A DNA stretch of 64,000 nt from Auanema rhodensis (Eukaryota > Nematoda > Chromadorea > Rhabditida > Rhabditidae), in the NCBI GenBank assembly GCA_964057225.1, contig CAXKVF010000073.1:62001-126000 (forward strand), written 5' to 3'. A program made the translations under genes and the position numbers. Shown here piece by piece: positions 39,389-53,144 of the stretch (its first letter is position 1; each line of letters opens with the position of its first letter). A model generated the notes under the pieces. That model saw only the letters and a program-made list of their open reading frames with translations. It was not told the DNA's origin and made no database searches.

Positions 39389-41983
39389 AGAATCTAATTT
39401 TGAAAACCGCATCTCTTTATCTTTCACGTGAAGCGAGTTACATACCAAGTGCACATCACGTGTACATTTAATTAGCATAAATTAAAGTTCACGTAAATTT
39501 CAAAGTCATGGTTACCATGCACCAATATCAATAAAAATTTGTTTTTAGACTAATATGGACATGGGGAATCTAATTTTGAAAACCGCATCTCTTTATCTTT
39601 CACGTGAAGCGAGTTACATACCAAGTGCACATCACGTGTACATTCAATTAGCATAAATTAAAGTTCACGTAAATTTCAAAGTCATGGTTACCATGCACCA
39701 ATATCAATAAAAATTTGTTTTTAGACTAATATGGACATGGGGAATCTAATTTTGAAAACCGCATCTCTTTATCTTTCACGTGAAGCGAGTTAATAACCAA
39801 GTGCACATCACGTGTACATTTAATTAGCATAAATTAAAGTTCACGTAAATTTCAAAGTCATGGTTACCATGAAGCAATATCAATAAAAATTTGTTTTTAG
39901 ACTAATATGGACATGGGGAATCTAATTTTGAAAACCGCATCTCTTTATCTTTCACGTGAAGCGAGTTAATAACCAAGTGCACATCACGTGTACATTTAAT
40001 TAGCATAAATTAAAGTTCACGTAAATTTCAAAGTCATGGTTACCATGAAGCAATATCAATAAAAATTTGTTTTTAGACTAATATGGACATGAGGAATCTA
40101 ATTTTGAAAACCGCATCTCTTTATCTTTCACGTGAAGCGAGTTACATACCAAGTGCACATCACGTGTACATTTAATTAGCATAAATTAAAGTTCACGTAA
40201 ATTTCAAAGTCATGGTTACCATGAACCAATATCAATAAAAATTTGTTTTTAGAATAATATGGACATGGGGAATCTAATTTTGAAAACCGCATCTCTTTAT
40301 CTTTCACGTGAAGCGAGTTACATACCAAGTGCACATCACGTGTACATTTAATTAGCATAAATTAAAGTTCACGTAAAATTCAAAGTCATGGTTACCATGC
40401 ACCAATATCAATAAAAACTTGTTTTTAGACTAATATGGACATGGGGAATCTAATTTTGAAAACCGCATCTCTTTATCTTTCACGTGAAGCGAGTTAATAA
40501 CCAAGTGCACATCACGTGTACATTTAATTAGCATAAATTAAAGTTCACGTAAATTTCAAAGTCATGGTTACCATGAAGCAATATCAATAAAAATTTGTTT
40601 TTAGACTAATATGGACATGGGGAATCTAATTTTGAAAACCGCATCTCTTTATCTTTCACGTGAAGCGAGTTACATACCAAGTGCACATCACGTGTACATT
40701 TAATTAGCATAAATTAAAGTTCACGTAAATTTCAAAGTCATGGTTACCATGCACCAATATCAATAAAAATTTGTTTTTAGACTAATATGGACATGGGGAA
40801 TCTAATTTTGAAAACCGCATCTCTTTATCTTTCACGTGAAGCGAGTTACATACCAAGTGCACATCACGTGTACATTCAATTAGCATAAATTAAAGTTCAC
40901 GTAAATTTCAAAGTCATGGTTACCATGCACCAATATCAATAAAAATTTGTTTTTAGACTAATATGGACATGGGGAATCTAATTTTGAAAACCGCATCTCT
41001 TTATCTTTCACGTGAAGCGAGTTAATAACCAAGTGCACATCACGTGTACATTTAATTAGCATAAATTAAAGTTCACGTAAATTTCAAAGTCATGGTTACC
41101 ATGAAGCAATATCAATAAAAATTTGTTTTTAGACTAATATGGACATGGGGAATCTAATTTTGAAAACCGCATCTCTTTATCTTTCACGTGAAGCGAGTTA
41201 ATAACCAAGTGCACATCACGTGTACATTTAATTAGCATAAATTAAAGTTCACGTAAATTTCAAAGTCATGGTTACCATGAAGCAATATCAATAAAAATTT
41301 GTTTTTAGACTAATATGGACATGAGGAATCTAATTTTGAAAACCGCATCTCTTTATCTTTCACGTGAAGCGAGTTACATACCAAGTGCACATCACGTGTA
41401 CATTTAATTAGCATAAATTAAAGTTCACGTAAATTTCAAAGTCATGGTTACCATGAACCAATATCAATAAAAATTTGTTTTTAGAATAATATGGACATGG
41501 GGAATCTAATTTTGAAAACCGCATCTCTTTATCTTTCACGTGAAGCGAGTTACATACCAAGTGCACATCACGTGTACATTTAATTAGCATAAATTAAAGT
41601 TCACGTAAAATTCAAAGTCATGGTTACCATGCACCAATATCAATAAAAACTTGTTTTTAGACTAATATGGACATGGGGAATCTAATTTTGAAAACCGCAT
41701 CTCTTTATCTTTCACGTGAAGCGAGTTAATAACCAAGTGCACATCACGTGTACATTTAATTAGCATAAATTAAAGTTCACGTAAATTTCAAAGTCATGGT
41801 TACCATGAAGCAATATCAATAAAAATTTGTTTTTAGACTAATATGGACATGGGGAATCTAATTTTGAAAACCGCATCTCTTTATCTTTCACGTGAAGCGA
41901 GTTACATACCAAGTGCACATCACGTGTACATTTAATTAGCATAAATTAAAGTTCACGTAAATTTCAAAGTCATGGTTACCATG
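39389..41983. repeat. Tandem duplication of 7 monomers (1232 bp)
   Basis: TACATTCAATT (39645/40877), GTTAATAACC (39793, 39969 and 40497 against 41025, 41201 and 41729), CATGAGGAATC (40092/41324), TAGAATAATATGG (40254/41486) and AAAAACTTG (40418/41650) recur at 1232 bp. The CATGAAGAATC marker at 39388 is not duplicated at 40620, so the left breakpoint lies just after it. This block lies on the right half of the 14-monomer duplication and so is younger than it. Confidence 0.92.
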
Positions 41984-42830
41984 AAGCAATATCAATAAAA
42001 ATTTGTTTTTAGACTAATATGGACATGGGGAATCTAATTTTGAAAACCGCATCTCTTTATCTTTCACGTGAAGCGAGTTACATACCAAGTGCACATCACG
42101 TGTACATTTAATTAGCATAAATTAAAGTTCACGTAAATTTCAAAGTCATGGTTACCATGAACCAATATCAATAAAAATTTGTTTTTAGACTAATATGGAC
42201 ATGGGGAATCTAATTTTGAAAACCGCATCTCTTTATCTTTCACGTGAAGCGAGTTACATACCAAGTGCACATCACGTGTACATTTAATTAGCATAAATTA
42301 AAGTTCACGTAAATTTCAAAGTCATGGTTACCATGCACCAATATCAATAAAAATTTGTTTTTAGACTAATATGGACATGGGGAATCTAATTTTGAAAACC
42401 GCATCTCTTTATCTTTCACGTGAAGCGAGTTACATACCAAGTGCACATCACGTGTACATTTAATTAGCATAAATTAAAGTTCACGTAAATTTCAAAGTCA
42501 TGGTTACCATGAACCAATATCAATAAAAATTTGTTTTTAGACTAATATGGACATGGGGAATCTAATTTTGAAAACTGCATCTCTTTATCTTTCACGTGAA
42601 GCGAGTTACATACCAAGTGCACATCACGTGTACATTTAATTAGCATAAATTAAAGTTCACGTAAATTTCAAAGTCATGGTTACCATGAAGCAATATCAAT
42701 AAAAATTTGTTTTTAGACTAATATGGACATGGGGAATCTAATTTTGAAAACCGCATCTCTTTATCTTTCACGTGAAGCGAGTTACATACCAAGTGCACAT
42801 CACGTGTACATTTAATTAGCATAAATTAAA

Positions 42831-43005
42831 GTTCACGTAAATTTCAAAGTCATGGTTACCATGAAGCAATATCAATAAAAATTTGTTTTTAGACTAATAT
42901 GGACATGGGGAATCTAATTTTAAAACCGCATCTCTTTATCTTTCACGTGAAGCGAGTTACATACCAAGTGCACATCACGTGTACATTTAATTAGCATAAA
43001 TTAAA
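42831..43005. repeat. 175-bp monomer with one-base deletion
   Basis: The G of TTTTGAAAACC is lost, giving ATTTTAAAACCGC near 42921. It shifts the ladder by -1, so distances between related variants that span it (for example 39388 to 43083) are one base short of a multiple of 176. Confidence 0.8.
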
Positions 43006-44299
43006 GTTCACGTAAATTTCAAAGTCATGGTTACCATGCACCAATATCAATAAAAATTTGTTTTTAGACTAATATGGACATGAAGAATCTAATTTTGAAA
43101 ACCGCATCTCTTTATCTTTCACGTGAAGCGAGTTACATACCAAGTGCACATCACGTGTACATTTAATTAGCATAAATTAAAGTTCACGTAAATTTCAAAG
43201 TCATGGTTACCATGCACCAATATCAATAAAAATTTGTTTTTAGACTAATATGGACATGGGGAATCTAATTTTGAAAACCGCATCTCTTTATCTTTCACGT
43301 GAAGCGAGTTACATACCAAGTGCACATCACGTGTACATTCAATTAGCATAAATTAAAGTTCACGTAAATTTCAAAGTCATGGTTACCATGCACCAATATC
43401 AATAAAAATTTGTTTTTAGACTAATATGGACATGGGGAATCTAATTTTGAAAACCGCATCTCTTTATCTTTCACGTGAAGCGAGTTAATAACCAAGTGCA
43501 CATCACGTGTACATTTAATTAGCATAAATTAAAGTTCACGTAAATTTCAAAGTCATGGTTACCATGAAGCAATATCAATAAAAATTTGTTTTTAGACTAA
43601 TATGGACATGGGGAATCTAATTTTGAAAACCGCATCTCTTTATCTTTCACGTGAAGCGAGTTAATAACCAAGTGCACATCACGTGTACATTTAATTAGCA
43701 TAAATTAAAGTTCACGTAAATTTCAAAGTCATGGTTACCATGAAGCAATATCAATAAAAATTTGTTTTTAGACTAATATGGACATGGGGAATCTAATTTT
43801 GAAAACCGCATCTCTTTATCTTTCACGTGAAGCGAGTTACATACCAAGTGCACATCACGTGTACATTTAATTAGCATAAATTAAAGTTCACGTAAATTTC
43901 AAAGTCATGGTTACCATGCACCAATATCAATAAAAATTTGTTTTTAGACTAATATGGACATGGGGAATCTAATTTTGAAAACCGCATCTCTTTATCTTTC
44001 ACGTGAAGCGAGTTAATAACCAAGTGCACATCACGTGTACATTTAATTAGCATAAATTAAAGTTCACGTAAATTTCAAAGTCATGGTTACCATGCACCAA
44101 TATCAATAAAAATTTGTTTTTAGACTAATATGGACATGGGGAATCTAATTTTGAAAACCGCATCTCTTTATCTTTCACGTGAAGCGAGTTAATAACCAAG
44201 TGCACATCACGTGTACATTTAATTAGCATAAATTAAAGTTCACGTAAATTTCAAAGTCATGGTTACCATGAAGCAATATCAATAAAAATTTGTTTTTAG

Positions 44300-45100
44300 A
44301 CTAATATGGACATGGGGAATCTAATTTTGAAAACCGCATCTCTTTATCTTTCACGTGAAGCGAGTTACATACCAAGTGCACATCACGTGTACATTTAATT
44401 AGCATAAATTAAAGTTCACGTAAACTTCAAAGTCATGGTTACCATGAAGCAATATCAATAAAAATTTGTTTTTAGACTAAGATGGACATGGGGAATCTAA
44501 TTTTGAAAACCGCATCTCTTTATCTTTCACGTGAAGCGAGTTACATACCAAGTGCACATCACGTGTACATTTAATTAGCATAAATTAAAGTTCACGTAAA
44601 TTTCAAAGTCATGGTTACCATGAACCAATATCAATAAAAATTTGTTTTTAGACTAATATGGACATGGGGAATCTAATTTTGAAAACCGCATCTCTTTATC
44701 TTTCACGTGAAGCGAGTTACATACCAAGTGCACATCACGTGTACATTTAATTAGCATAAATTAAAGTTCACGTAAATTTCAAAGTCATGGTTACCATGAA
44801 CCAATATCAATAAAAATTTGTTTTTAGACTAATATGGACATGGGGAATCTAATTTTGAAAACCGCATCTCTTTATCTTTCACGTGAAGCGAGTTACATAC
44901 CAAGTGCACATCACGTGTACATTTAATTAGCATAAATTAAAGTTCACGTAAACTTCAAAGTCATGGTTACCATGAAGCAATATCAATAAAAATTTGTTTT
45001 TAGACTAAGATGGACATGGGGAATCTAATTTTGAAAACCGCATCTCTTTATCTTTCACGTGAAGCGAGTTACATACCAAGTGCACATCACGTGTACATTT
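44300..45100. repeat. Local repeat with 3-monomer offset (528 bp)
   Basis: A type G monomer carrying both GTAAACTTC (44425) and ACTAAGATGG (44481) recurs 528 bp later (44953 and 45009), with two type A monomers between. The limits are approximate because the surrounding monomers carry few markers. Confidence 0.8.
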
Positions 45101-47699
45101 AATTAGCATAAATTAAAGTTCACGTAAATTTCAAAGTCATGGTTACCATGAACCAATATCAATAAAAATTTGTTTTTAGACTAATATGGACATGGGGAAT
45201 CTAATTTTGAAAACCGCATCTTTTTATCTTTCACGTGAAGCGAGTTACATACCAAGTGCACATCACGTGTACATTTAATTAGCATAAATTAAAGTTCACG
45301 TAAATTTCAAAGTCATGGTTACCATGAACCAATATCAATAAAAATTTGTTTTTAGACTAATATGGACATGGGAAATCTAATTTTGAAAACCGCATCTCTT
45401 TATCTTTCACGTGAAGCGAGTTACATACCAAGTGCACATCACGTGTACATTTAATTAGCATAAATTAAAGTTCACGTAAATTTCAAAGTCATGGTTACCA
45501 TGAAGCAATATCAATAAAAATTTGTTTTTAGACTAATATGGACATGGGGAATCTAATTTTGAAAACCGCATCTCTTTATCTTTCACGTGAAGCGAGTTAC
45601 ATACCAAGTGCACATCACGTGTACATTTAATTAGCATAAATTAAAGTTCACGTAAATTTCAAAGTCATGGTTACCATGAAGCAATATCAATAAAAATTTG
45701 TTTTTAGACTAATATGGACATGGGGAATCTAATTTTGAAAACCGCATCTCTTTATCTTTCACGTGAAGCGAGTTACATACCAAGTGCACATCACGTGTAC
45801 ATTTAATTAGCATAAATTAAAGTTCACGTAAATTTCAAAGTCATGGTTACCATGCACCAATATCAATAAAAATTTGTTTTTAGACTAATATGGACATGGG
45901 GAATCTAATTTTGAAAACCGCATCTCTTTATCTTTCACGTGAAGCGAGTTACATACCAAGTGCACATCACGTGTACATTTAATTAGCATAAATTAAAGTT
46001 CACGTAAATTTCAAAGTCATGGTTACCATGAACCAATATCAATAAAAATTTGTTTTTAGACTAATATGGACATGGGGAATCTAATTTTGAAAACCGCATC
46101 TCTTTATCTTTCACGTGAAGCGAGTTACATACCAAGTGCACATCACGTGTACATTTAATTAGCATAAATTAAAGTTCACGTAAATTTCAAAGTCATGGTT
46201 ACCATGAAGCAATATCAATAAAAATTTGTTTTTAGACTAATATGGACATGGGGAATCTAATTTTGAAAACCGCATCTCTTTATCTTTCACGTGAAGCGAG
46301 TTACATACCAAGTGCACATCACGTGTACATTTAATTAGCATAAATTAAAGTTCACGTAAATTTCAAAGTCATGGTTACCATGAACCAATATCAATAAAAA
46401 TTTGTTTTTAGAATAATATGGACATGGGGAATCTAATTTTGAAAACCGCATCTCTTTATCTTTCACGTGAAGCGAGTTACATACCAAGTGCACATCACGT
46501 GTACATTTAATTAGCATAAATTAAAGTTCACGTAAATTTCAAAGTCATGGTTACCATGAAGCAATATCAATAAAAATTTGTTTTTAGACTAATATGGACA
46601 TGGGGAATCTAATTTTGAAAACCGCATCTCTTTATCTTTCACGTGAAGCGAGTTACATACCAAGTGCACATCACGTGTACATTTAATTAGCATAAATTAA
46701 AGTTCACGTAAATTTCAAAGTCATGGTTACCATGAAGCAATATCAATAAAAATTTGTTTTTAGACTAATATGGACATGGGGAATCTAATTTTGAAAACCG
46801 CATCTCTTTATCTTTCACGTGAAGCGAGTTACATACCAAGTGCACATCACGTGTACATTTAATTAGCATAAATTAAAGTTCACGTAAATTTCAAAGTCAT
46901 GGTTACCATGAACCAATATCAATAAAAATTTGTTTTTAGACTAATATGGACATGGGGAATCTAATTTTGAAAACCGCATCTCTTTATCTTTCACGTGAAG
47001 CGAGTCACATACAAAGTGCACATCACGTGTACATTTAATTAGCATAAATTAAAGTTCACGTAAATTTCAAAGTCATGGTTACCATGCACCAATATCAATA
47101 AAAATTTGTTTTTAGACTAATATGGACATGGGGAATCTAATTTTGAAAACCGCATCTCTTTATCTTTCACGTGAAGCGAGTTACATACCAAGTGCACATC
47201 ACGTGTACATTTAATTAGCATAAATTAAAGTTCACGTAAATTTCAAAGTCATGGTTACCATGAACCAATATCAATAAAAATTTGTTTTTAGACTAATATG
47301 GACATGGGGAATCTAATTTTGAAAACTGCATCTCTTTATCTTTCACGTGAAGCGAGTTACATACCAAGTGCACATCACGTGTACATTTAATTAGCATAAA
47401 TTAAAGTTCACGTAAATTTCAAAGTCATGGTTACCATGAAGCAATATCAATAAAAATTTGTTTTTAGACTAATATGGACATGGGGAATCTAATTTTGAAA
47501 ACCGCATCTCTTTATCTTTCACGTGAAGCGAGTTACATACCAAGTGCACATCACGTGTACATTTAATTAGCATAAATTAAAGTTCACGTAAATTTCAAAG
47601 TCATGGTTACCATGAAGCAATATCAATAAAAATTTGTTTTTAGACTAATATGGACATGGGGAATCTAATTTTGAAAACCGCATCTCTTTATCTTTCACG

Positions 47700-49050
47700 T
47701 GAAGCGAGTTACATACCAAGTGCACATCACGTGTACATTTAATTAGCATAAATTAAAGTTCACGTAAATTTCAAAGTCATGGTTACCATGAAGCAATATC
47801 AATAAAAATTTGTTTTTAGACTAATATGGACATGGGGAATCTAGTTTTGAAAACCGCATCTCTTTATCTTTCACGTGAAGCGAGTTACATACCAAGTGCA
47901 CATCACGTGTACATTTAATTAGCATAAATTAAAGTTCACGTAAATTTCAAAGTCATGGTTACCATGCACAAATATCAATAAAAATTTGTTTTTAGACTAA
48001 TATGGACATGGGGAATCTAATTTTGAAAACCGCATCTCTTTATCTTTCACGTGAAGCGAGTTACATACCAAGTGCACATCACGTGTACATTTAATTAGCA
48101 TAAATTAAAGTTCACGTAAATTTCAAAGTCATGGTTACCATGAAGCAATATCAATAAAAATTTGTTTTTAGACTAATATGGACATGGGGAATCTAATTTT
48201 GAAAACCGCATCTCTTTATCTTTCACGTGAAGCGAGTTACATACCTAGTGCACATCACGTGTACATTTAATTAGCATAAATTAAAGTTCACGTAAATTTC
48301 AAAGTCATGGTTACCATGAAGCAATATCAATAAAAATTTGTTTTTAGACTAATATGGACATGGGGAATCTAATTTTGAAAACCGCATCTCTTTATCTTTC
48401 ACGTGAAGCGAGTTACATACCAAGTGCACATCACGTGTACATTTAATTAGCATAAATTAAAGTTCACGTAAATTTCAAAGTCATGGTTACCATGAAGCAA
48501 TATCAATAAAAATTTGTTTTTAGACTAATATGGACATGGGGAATCTAGTTTTGAAAACCGCATCTCTTTATCTTTCACGTGAAGCGAGTTACATACCAAG
48601 TGCACATCACGTGTACATTTAATTAGCATAAATTAAAGTTCACGTAAATTTCAAAGTCATGGTTACCATGCACAAATATCAATAAAAATTTGTTTTTAGA
48701 CTAATATGGACATGGGGAATCTAATTTTGAAAACCGCATCTCTTTATCTTTCACGTGAAGCGAGTTACATACCAAGTGCACATCACGTGTACATTTAATT
48801 AGCATAAATTAAAGTTCACGTAAATTTCAAAGTCATGGTTACCATGAAGCAATATCAATAAAAATTTGTTTTTAGACTAATATGGACATGGGGAATCTAA
48901 TTTTGAAAACCGCATCTCTTTATCTTTCACGTGAAGCGAGTTACATACCTAGTGCACATCACGTGTACATTTAATTAGCATAAATTAAAGTTCACGTAAA
49001 TTTCAAAGTCATGGTTACCATGAAGCAATATCAATAAAAATTTGTTTTTA
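47700..49050. repeat. Tandem duplication of 4 monomers (704 bp)
   Basis: TCTAGTTTTG (47844/48548), GCACAAATATC (47970/48674) and CATACCTAGTG (48246/48950) recur at exactly 704 bp, with otherwise identical monomer order. The second copy ends near 49058, where a private ACTAATAAGG change appears. Confidence 0.9.
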
Positions 49051-50057
49051 GACTAATAAGGACATGGGGAATCTAATTTTGAAAACCGCATCTCTTTATC
49101 TTTCACGTGAAGCGAGTTACATACCAAGTGCACATCACGTGTACATTTAATTAGCATAAATTAAAGTTCACGTAAATTTCAAAGTCATGGTTACCATGCA
49201 CCAATATCAATAAAAATTTGTTTTTAGACTAATATGGACATGAAGAATCTAATTTTGAAAACCGCATCTCTTTATCTTTCACGTGAAGCGAGTTACATAC
49301 CAAGTGCACATCACGTGTACATTTAATTAGCATAAATTAAAGTTCACGTAAATTTCAAAGTCATGGTTACCATGAACCAATATCAATAAAAATTTGTTTT
49401 TAGACTAATATGGACATGGGGAATCTAAATTTGAAAACCGCATCTCTTTATCTTTCACGTGAAGCGAGTTACATACCAAGTGCACATCACGTGTACATTT
49501 AATTAGCATAAATTAAAGTTCACGTAAATTTCAAAGTCATGGTTACCATGAACCAATATCAATAAAAATTTGTTTTTAGACTAATATGGACATGGGGAAT
49601 CTAATTTTGAAAACCGCATCTCTTCATCTTTCACGTGAAGCGAGTTACATACCAAGTGCACATCACGTGTACATTTAATTAGCATAAATTAAAGTTCACG
49701 TAAATTTCAAAGTCATGGTTACCATGAACCAATATCAATAAAAATTTGTTTTTAGACTAATATGGACATGGGGAATCTAATTTTGAAAACCGCATCTCTT
49801 TATCTTTCACGTGAAGCGAGTTACATACCAAGTGCACATCACGTGTACATTTAATTAGCATAAATTAAAGTTCACGTAAATTTCAAAGTCATGGTTACCA
49901 TGAACCAATATCAATAAAAATTTGTTTTTAGACTAATATGGACATGGGGAATCTAATTTTGAAAACCGCATCTCTTTATCTTTCACGTGAAGCGAGTTAC
50001 ATACCAAGTGCACATCACGTGTACATTTAATTAGCATAAATTAAAGTTCACGTAAAC

Positions 50058-51902
50058 TTCAAAGTCATGGTTACCATGAAGCAATATCAATAAAAATTTG
50101 TTTTTAGACTAATATGGACATGGGGAATCTAATTTTGAAAACCGCATCTCTTTATCTTTCACGTGAAGCGAGTTACATACCAAGTGCACATCACGTGTAC
50201 ATTTAATTAGCATAAATTAAAGTTCACGTAAATTTCAAAGTCATGGTTACCATGAACCAATATCAATAAAAATTTGTTTTTAGACTAATATGGACATGGG
50301 GAATCTGATTTTGAAAACCGCATCTCTTTATCTTTCACGTGAAGCGAGTTACATACCAAGTGCACATCACGTGTACATTTAATTAGCATAAATTAAAGTT
50401 CACGTAAATTTCAAAGTCATGGTTACCATGCACCAATATCAATAAAAATTTGTTTTTAGACTAATATGGACATGGGGAATCTAATTTTGAAAACCGCATC
50501 TCTTTATCTTTCACGTGAAGCGAGTTACATACCAAGTGCACATCACGTGTACATTTAATTAGCATAAATTAAAGTTCACGTAAATTTCAAAGTCATGGTT
50601 ACCATGAACCAATATCAATAAAAATTTGTTTTTAGACTAATATGGACATGGGGAATCTAATTTTGAAAACCGCATCTCTTTATCTTTCACGTGAAGCGAG
50701 TTACATACCAAGTGCACATCACGTGTACATTTAATTAGCATAAATTAAAGTTCACGTAAATTTCAAAGTCATGGTTACCATAAACCAATATCAATAAAAA
50801 TTTGTTTTTAGACTAATATGGACATGGGGAATCTAATTTTGAAAACCGCATCTCTTTATCTTTCACGTGAAGCGAGTTACATACCAAGTGCACATCACGT
50901 GTACATTTAATTAGCATAAATTAAAGTTCACGTAAACTTCAAAGTCATGGTTACCATGAACCAATATCAATAGAAATTTGTTTTTAGACTAATATGGACA
51001 TGGGGAATCTAATTTTGAAAACCGCATCTCTTCATCTTTCACGTGAAGCGAGTTACATACCAAGTGCACATCACGTGTACATTTAATTAGCATAAATTAA
51101 AGTTCACGTAAATTTCAAAGTCATGGTTACCATGAACCAATATCAATAAAAATTTGTTTTTAGACTAATATGGACATGGGGAATCTAATTTTGAAAACCG
51201 CATCTCTTTATCTTTCACGTGAAGCGAGTTACATACCAAGTGCACATCACGTGTACATTTAATTAGCATAAATTAAAGTTCACGTAAATTTCAAAGTCAT
51301 GGTTACCATGAAGCAATATCAATAAAAATTTGTTTTTAGACTAATATGGACATGGGGAATCTAATTTTGAAAACCGCATCTCTTTATCTTTCACGTGAAG
51401 CGAGTTACATACCAAGTGCACATCACGTGTACATTTAATTAGCATAAATTAAAGTTCACGTAAATTTCAAAGTCATGGTTACCATGAACCAATATCAATA
51501 AAAATTTGTTTTTAGACTAATATGGACATGGGGAATCTGATTTTGAAAACCGCATCTCTTTATCTTTCACGTGAAGCGAGTTACATACCAAGTGCACATC
51601 ACGTGTACATTTAATTAGCATAAATTAAAGTTCACGTAAATTTCAAAGTCATGGTTACCATGCACCAATATCAATAAAAATTTGTTTTTAGACTAATATG
51701 GACATGGGGAATCTAATTTTGAAAACCGCATCTCTTTATCTTTCACGTGAAGCGAGTTACATACCAAGTGCACATCACGTGTACATTTAATTAGCATAAA
51801 TTAAAGTTCACGTAAATTTCAAAGTCATGGTTACCATGAACCAATATCAATAAAAATTTGTTTTTAGACTAATATGGACATGGGGAATCTAATTTTGAAA
51901 AC
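50058..51902. repeat. Duplicated segment with 7-monomer offset (1232 bp)
   Basis: The type G monomer near 50081 matches 51313, TCTGATTTTG at 50307 matches 51539, and the following type C monomer matches at the same distance (50430/51662). The left limit is set by GTAAACTTC at 50057 against the normal base at 51289, and the right limit by AAACTGCATC at 51903. Confidence 0.82.
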
Positions 51903-53144
51903 TGCATCTCTTTATCTTTCACGTGAAGCGAGTTACATACCAAGTGCACATCACGTGTACATTTAATTAGCATAAATTAAAGTTCACGTAAATTTCAAAG
52001 TCATGGTTACCATGAACCAATATCAATAAAAATTTGTTTTTAGACTAATATGGACATGGGGAATCTAATTTTGAAAACCGCATCTCTTCATCTTTCACGT
52101 GAAGCGAGTTACATACCAAGTGCACATCACGTGTACATTTAATTAGCATAAATTAAAGTTCACGTAAATTTCAAAGTCATGGTTACCATGAACCAATATC
52201 AATAAAAATTTGTTTTTAGACTAATATGGACATGGGGAATCTAATTTTGAAAACCGCATCTCTTTATCTTTCACGTGAAGCGAGTTACATACCAAGTGCA
52301 CATCACGTGTACATTTAATTAGCATAAATTAAAGTTCACGTAAACTTCAAAGTCATGGTTACCATGAAGCAATATCAATAAAAATTTGTTTTTAGACTAA
52401 TATGGACATGGGGAATCTAATTTTGAAAACTGCATCTCTTTATCTTTCACGTGAAGCGAGTTACATACCAAGTGCACATCACGTGTACATTTAATTAGCA
52501 TAAATTAAAGTTCACGTAAATTTCAAAGTCATGGTTACCATGAACCAATATCAATAAAAATTTGTTTTTAGACTAATATGGACATGGGGAATCTAATTTT
52601 GAAAACCGCATCTCTTCATCTTTCACGTGAAGCGAGTTACATACCAAGTGCACATCACGTGTACATTTAATTAGCATAAATTAAAGTTCACGTAAATTTC
52701 AAAGTCATGGTTACCATGAACCAATATCAATAAAAATTTGTTTTTAGACTAATATGGACATGGGGAATCTAATTTTGAAAACCGCATCTCTTTATCTTTC
52801 ACGTGAAGCGAGTTACATACCAAGTGCACATCACGTGTACATTTAATTAGCATAAATTAAAGTTCACGTAAACTTCAAAGTCATGGTTACCATGAAGCAA
52901 TATCAATAAAAATTTGTTTTTAGACTAATATGGACATGGGGAATCTAATTTTGAAAACTGCATCTCTTTATCTTTCACGTGAAGCGAGTTACATACCAAG
53001 TGCACATCACGTGTACATTTAATTAGCATAAATTAAAGTTCACGTAAATTTCAAAGTCATGGTTACCATGAACCAATATCAATAAAAATTTGTTTTTAGA
53101 CTAATATGGACATGGGGAATCTAATTTTGAAAACCGCATCTCTT
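51850..53144. repeat. Tandem repeat of 3 monomers (528 bp), about 2.4 copies
   Basis: AAACTGCATC (51903/52431/52959), TCTCTTCATC (52089/52617) and GTAAACTTC with type G (52345/52873) recur at 528 bp. The series ends before 53145, where the TTCATC change is absent. Confidence 0.9.

Larger units (their letters stand above)
36707..40749. repeat. Duplicated block with 14-monomer offset (2464 bp)
   Basis: CATGAAGAATC (36924/39388), TACATTCAATT (37181/39645), two successive GTTAATAACC monomers (37329 and 37505 against 39793 and 39969), CATGAGGAATC (37628/40092), TAGAATAATATGG (37790/40254) and AAAAACTTG (37954/40418) recur in the same order at 2464 bp. Similarity stops where type G near 38288 faces type C near 40750. 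The 4-monomer and 7-monomer duplications described separately are nested in or overlap this block. Confidence 0.92.

Noticed and set aside
37712-46517. Five identical 60-aa minus-strand open frames
   Set aside because: They lie wholly within satellite monomers, arise from a single C-to-A change that removes a stop codon, are closed in nearly all other copies, and show no domain I recognise.
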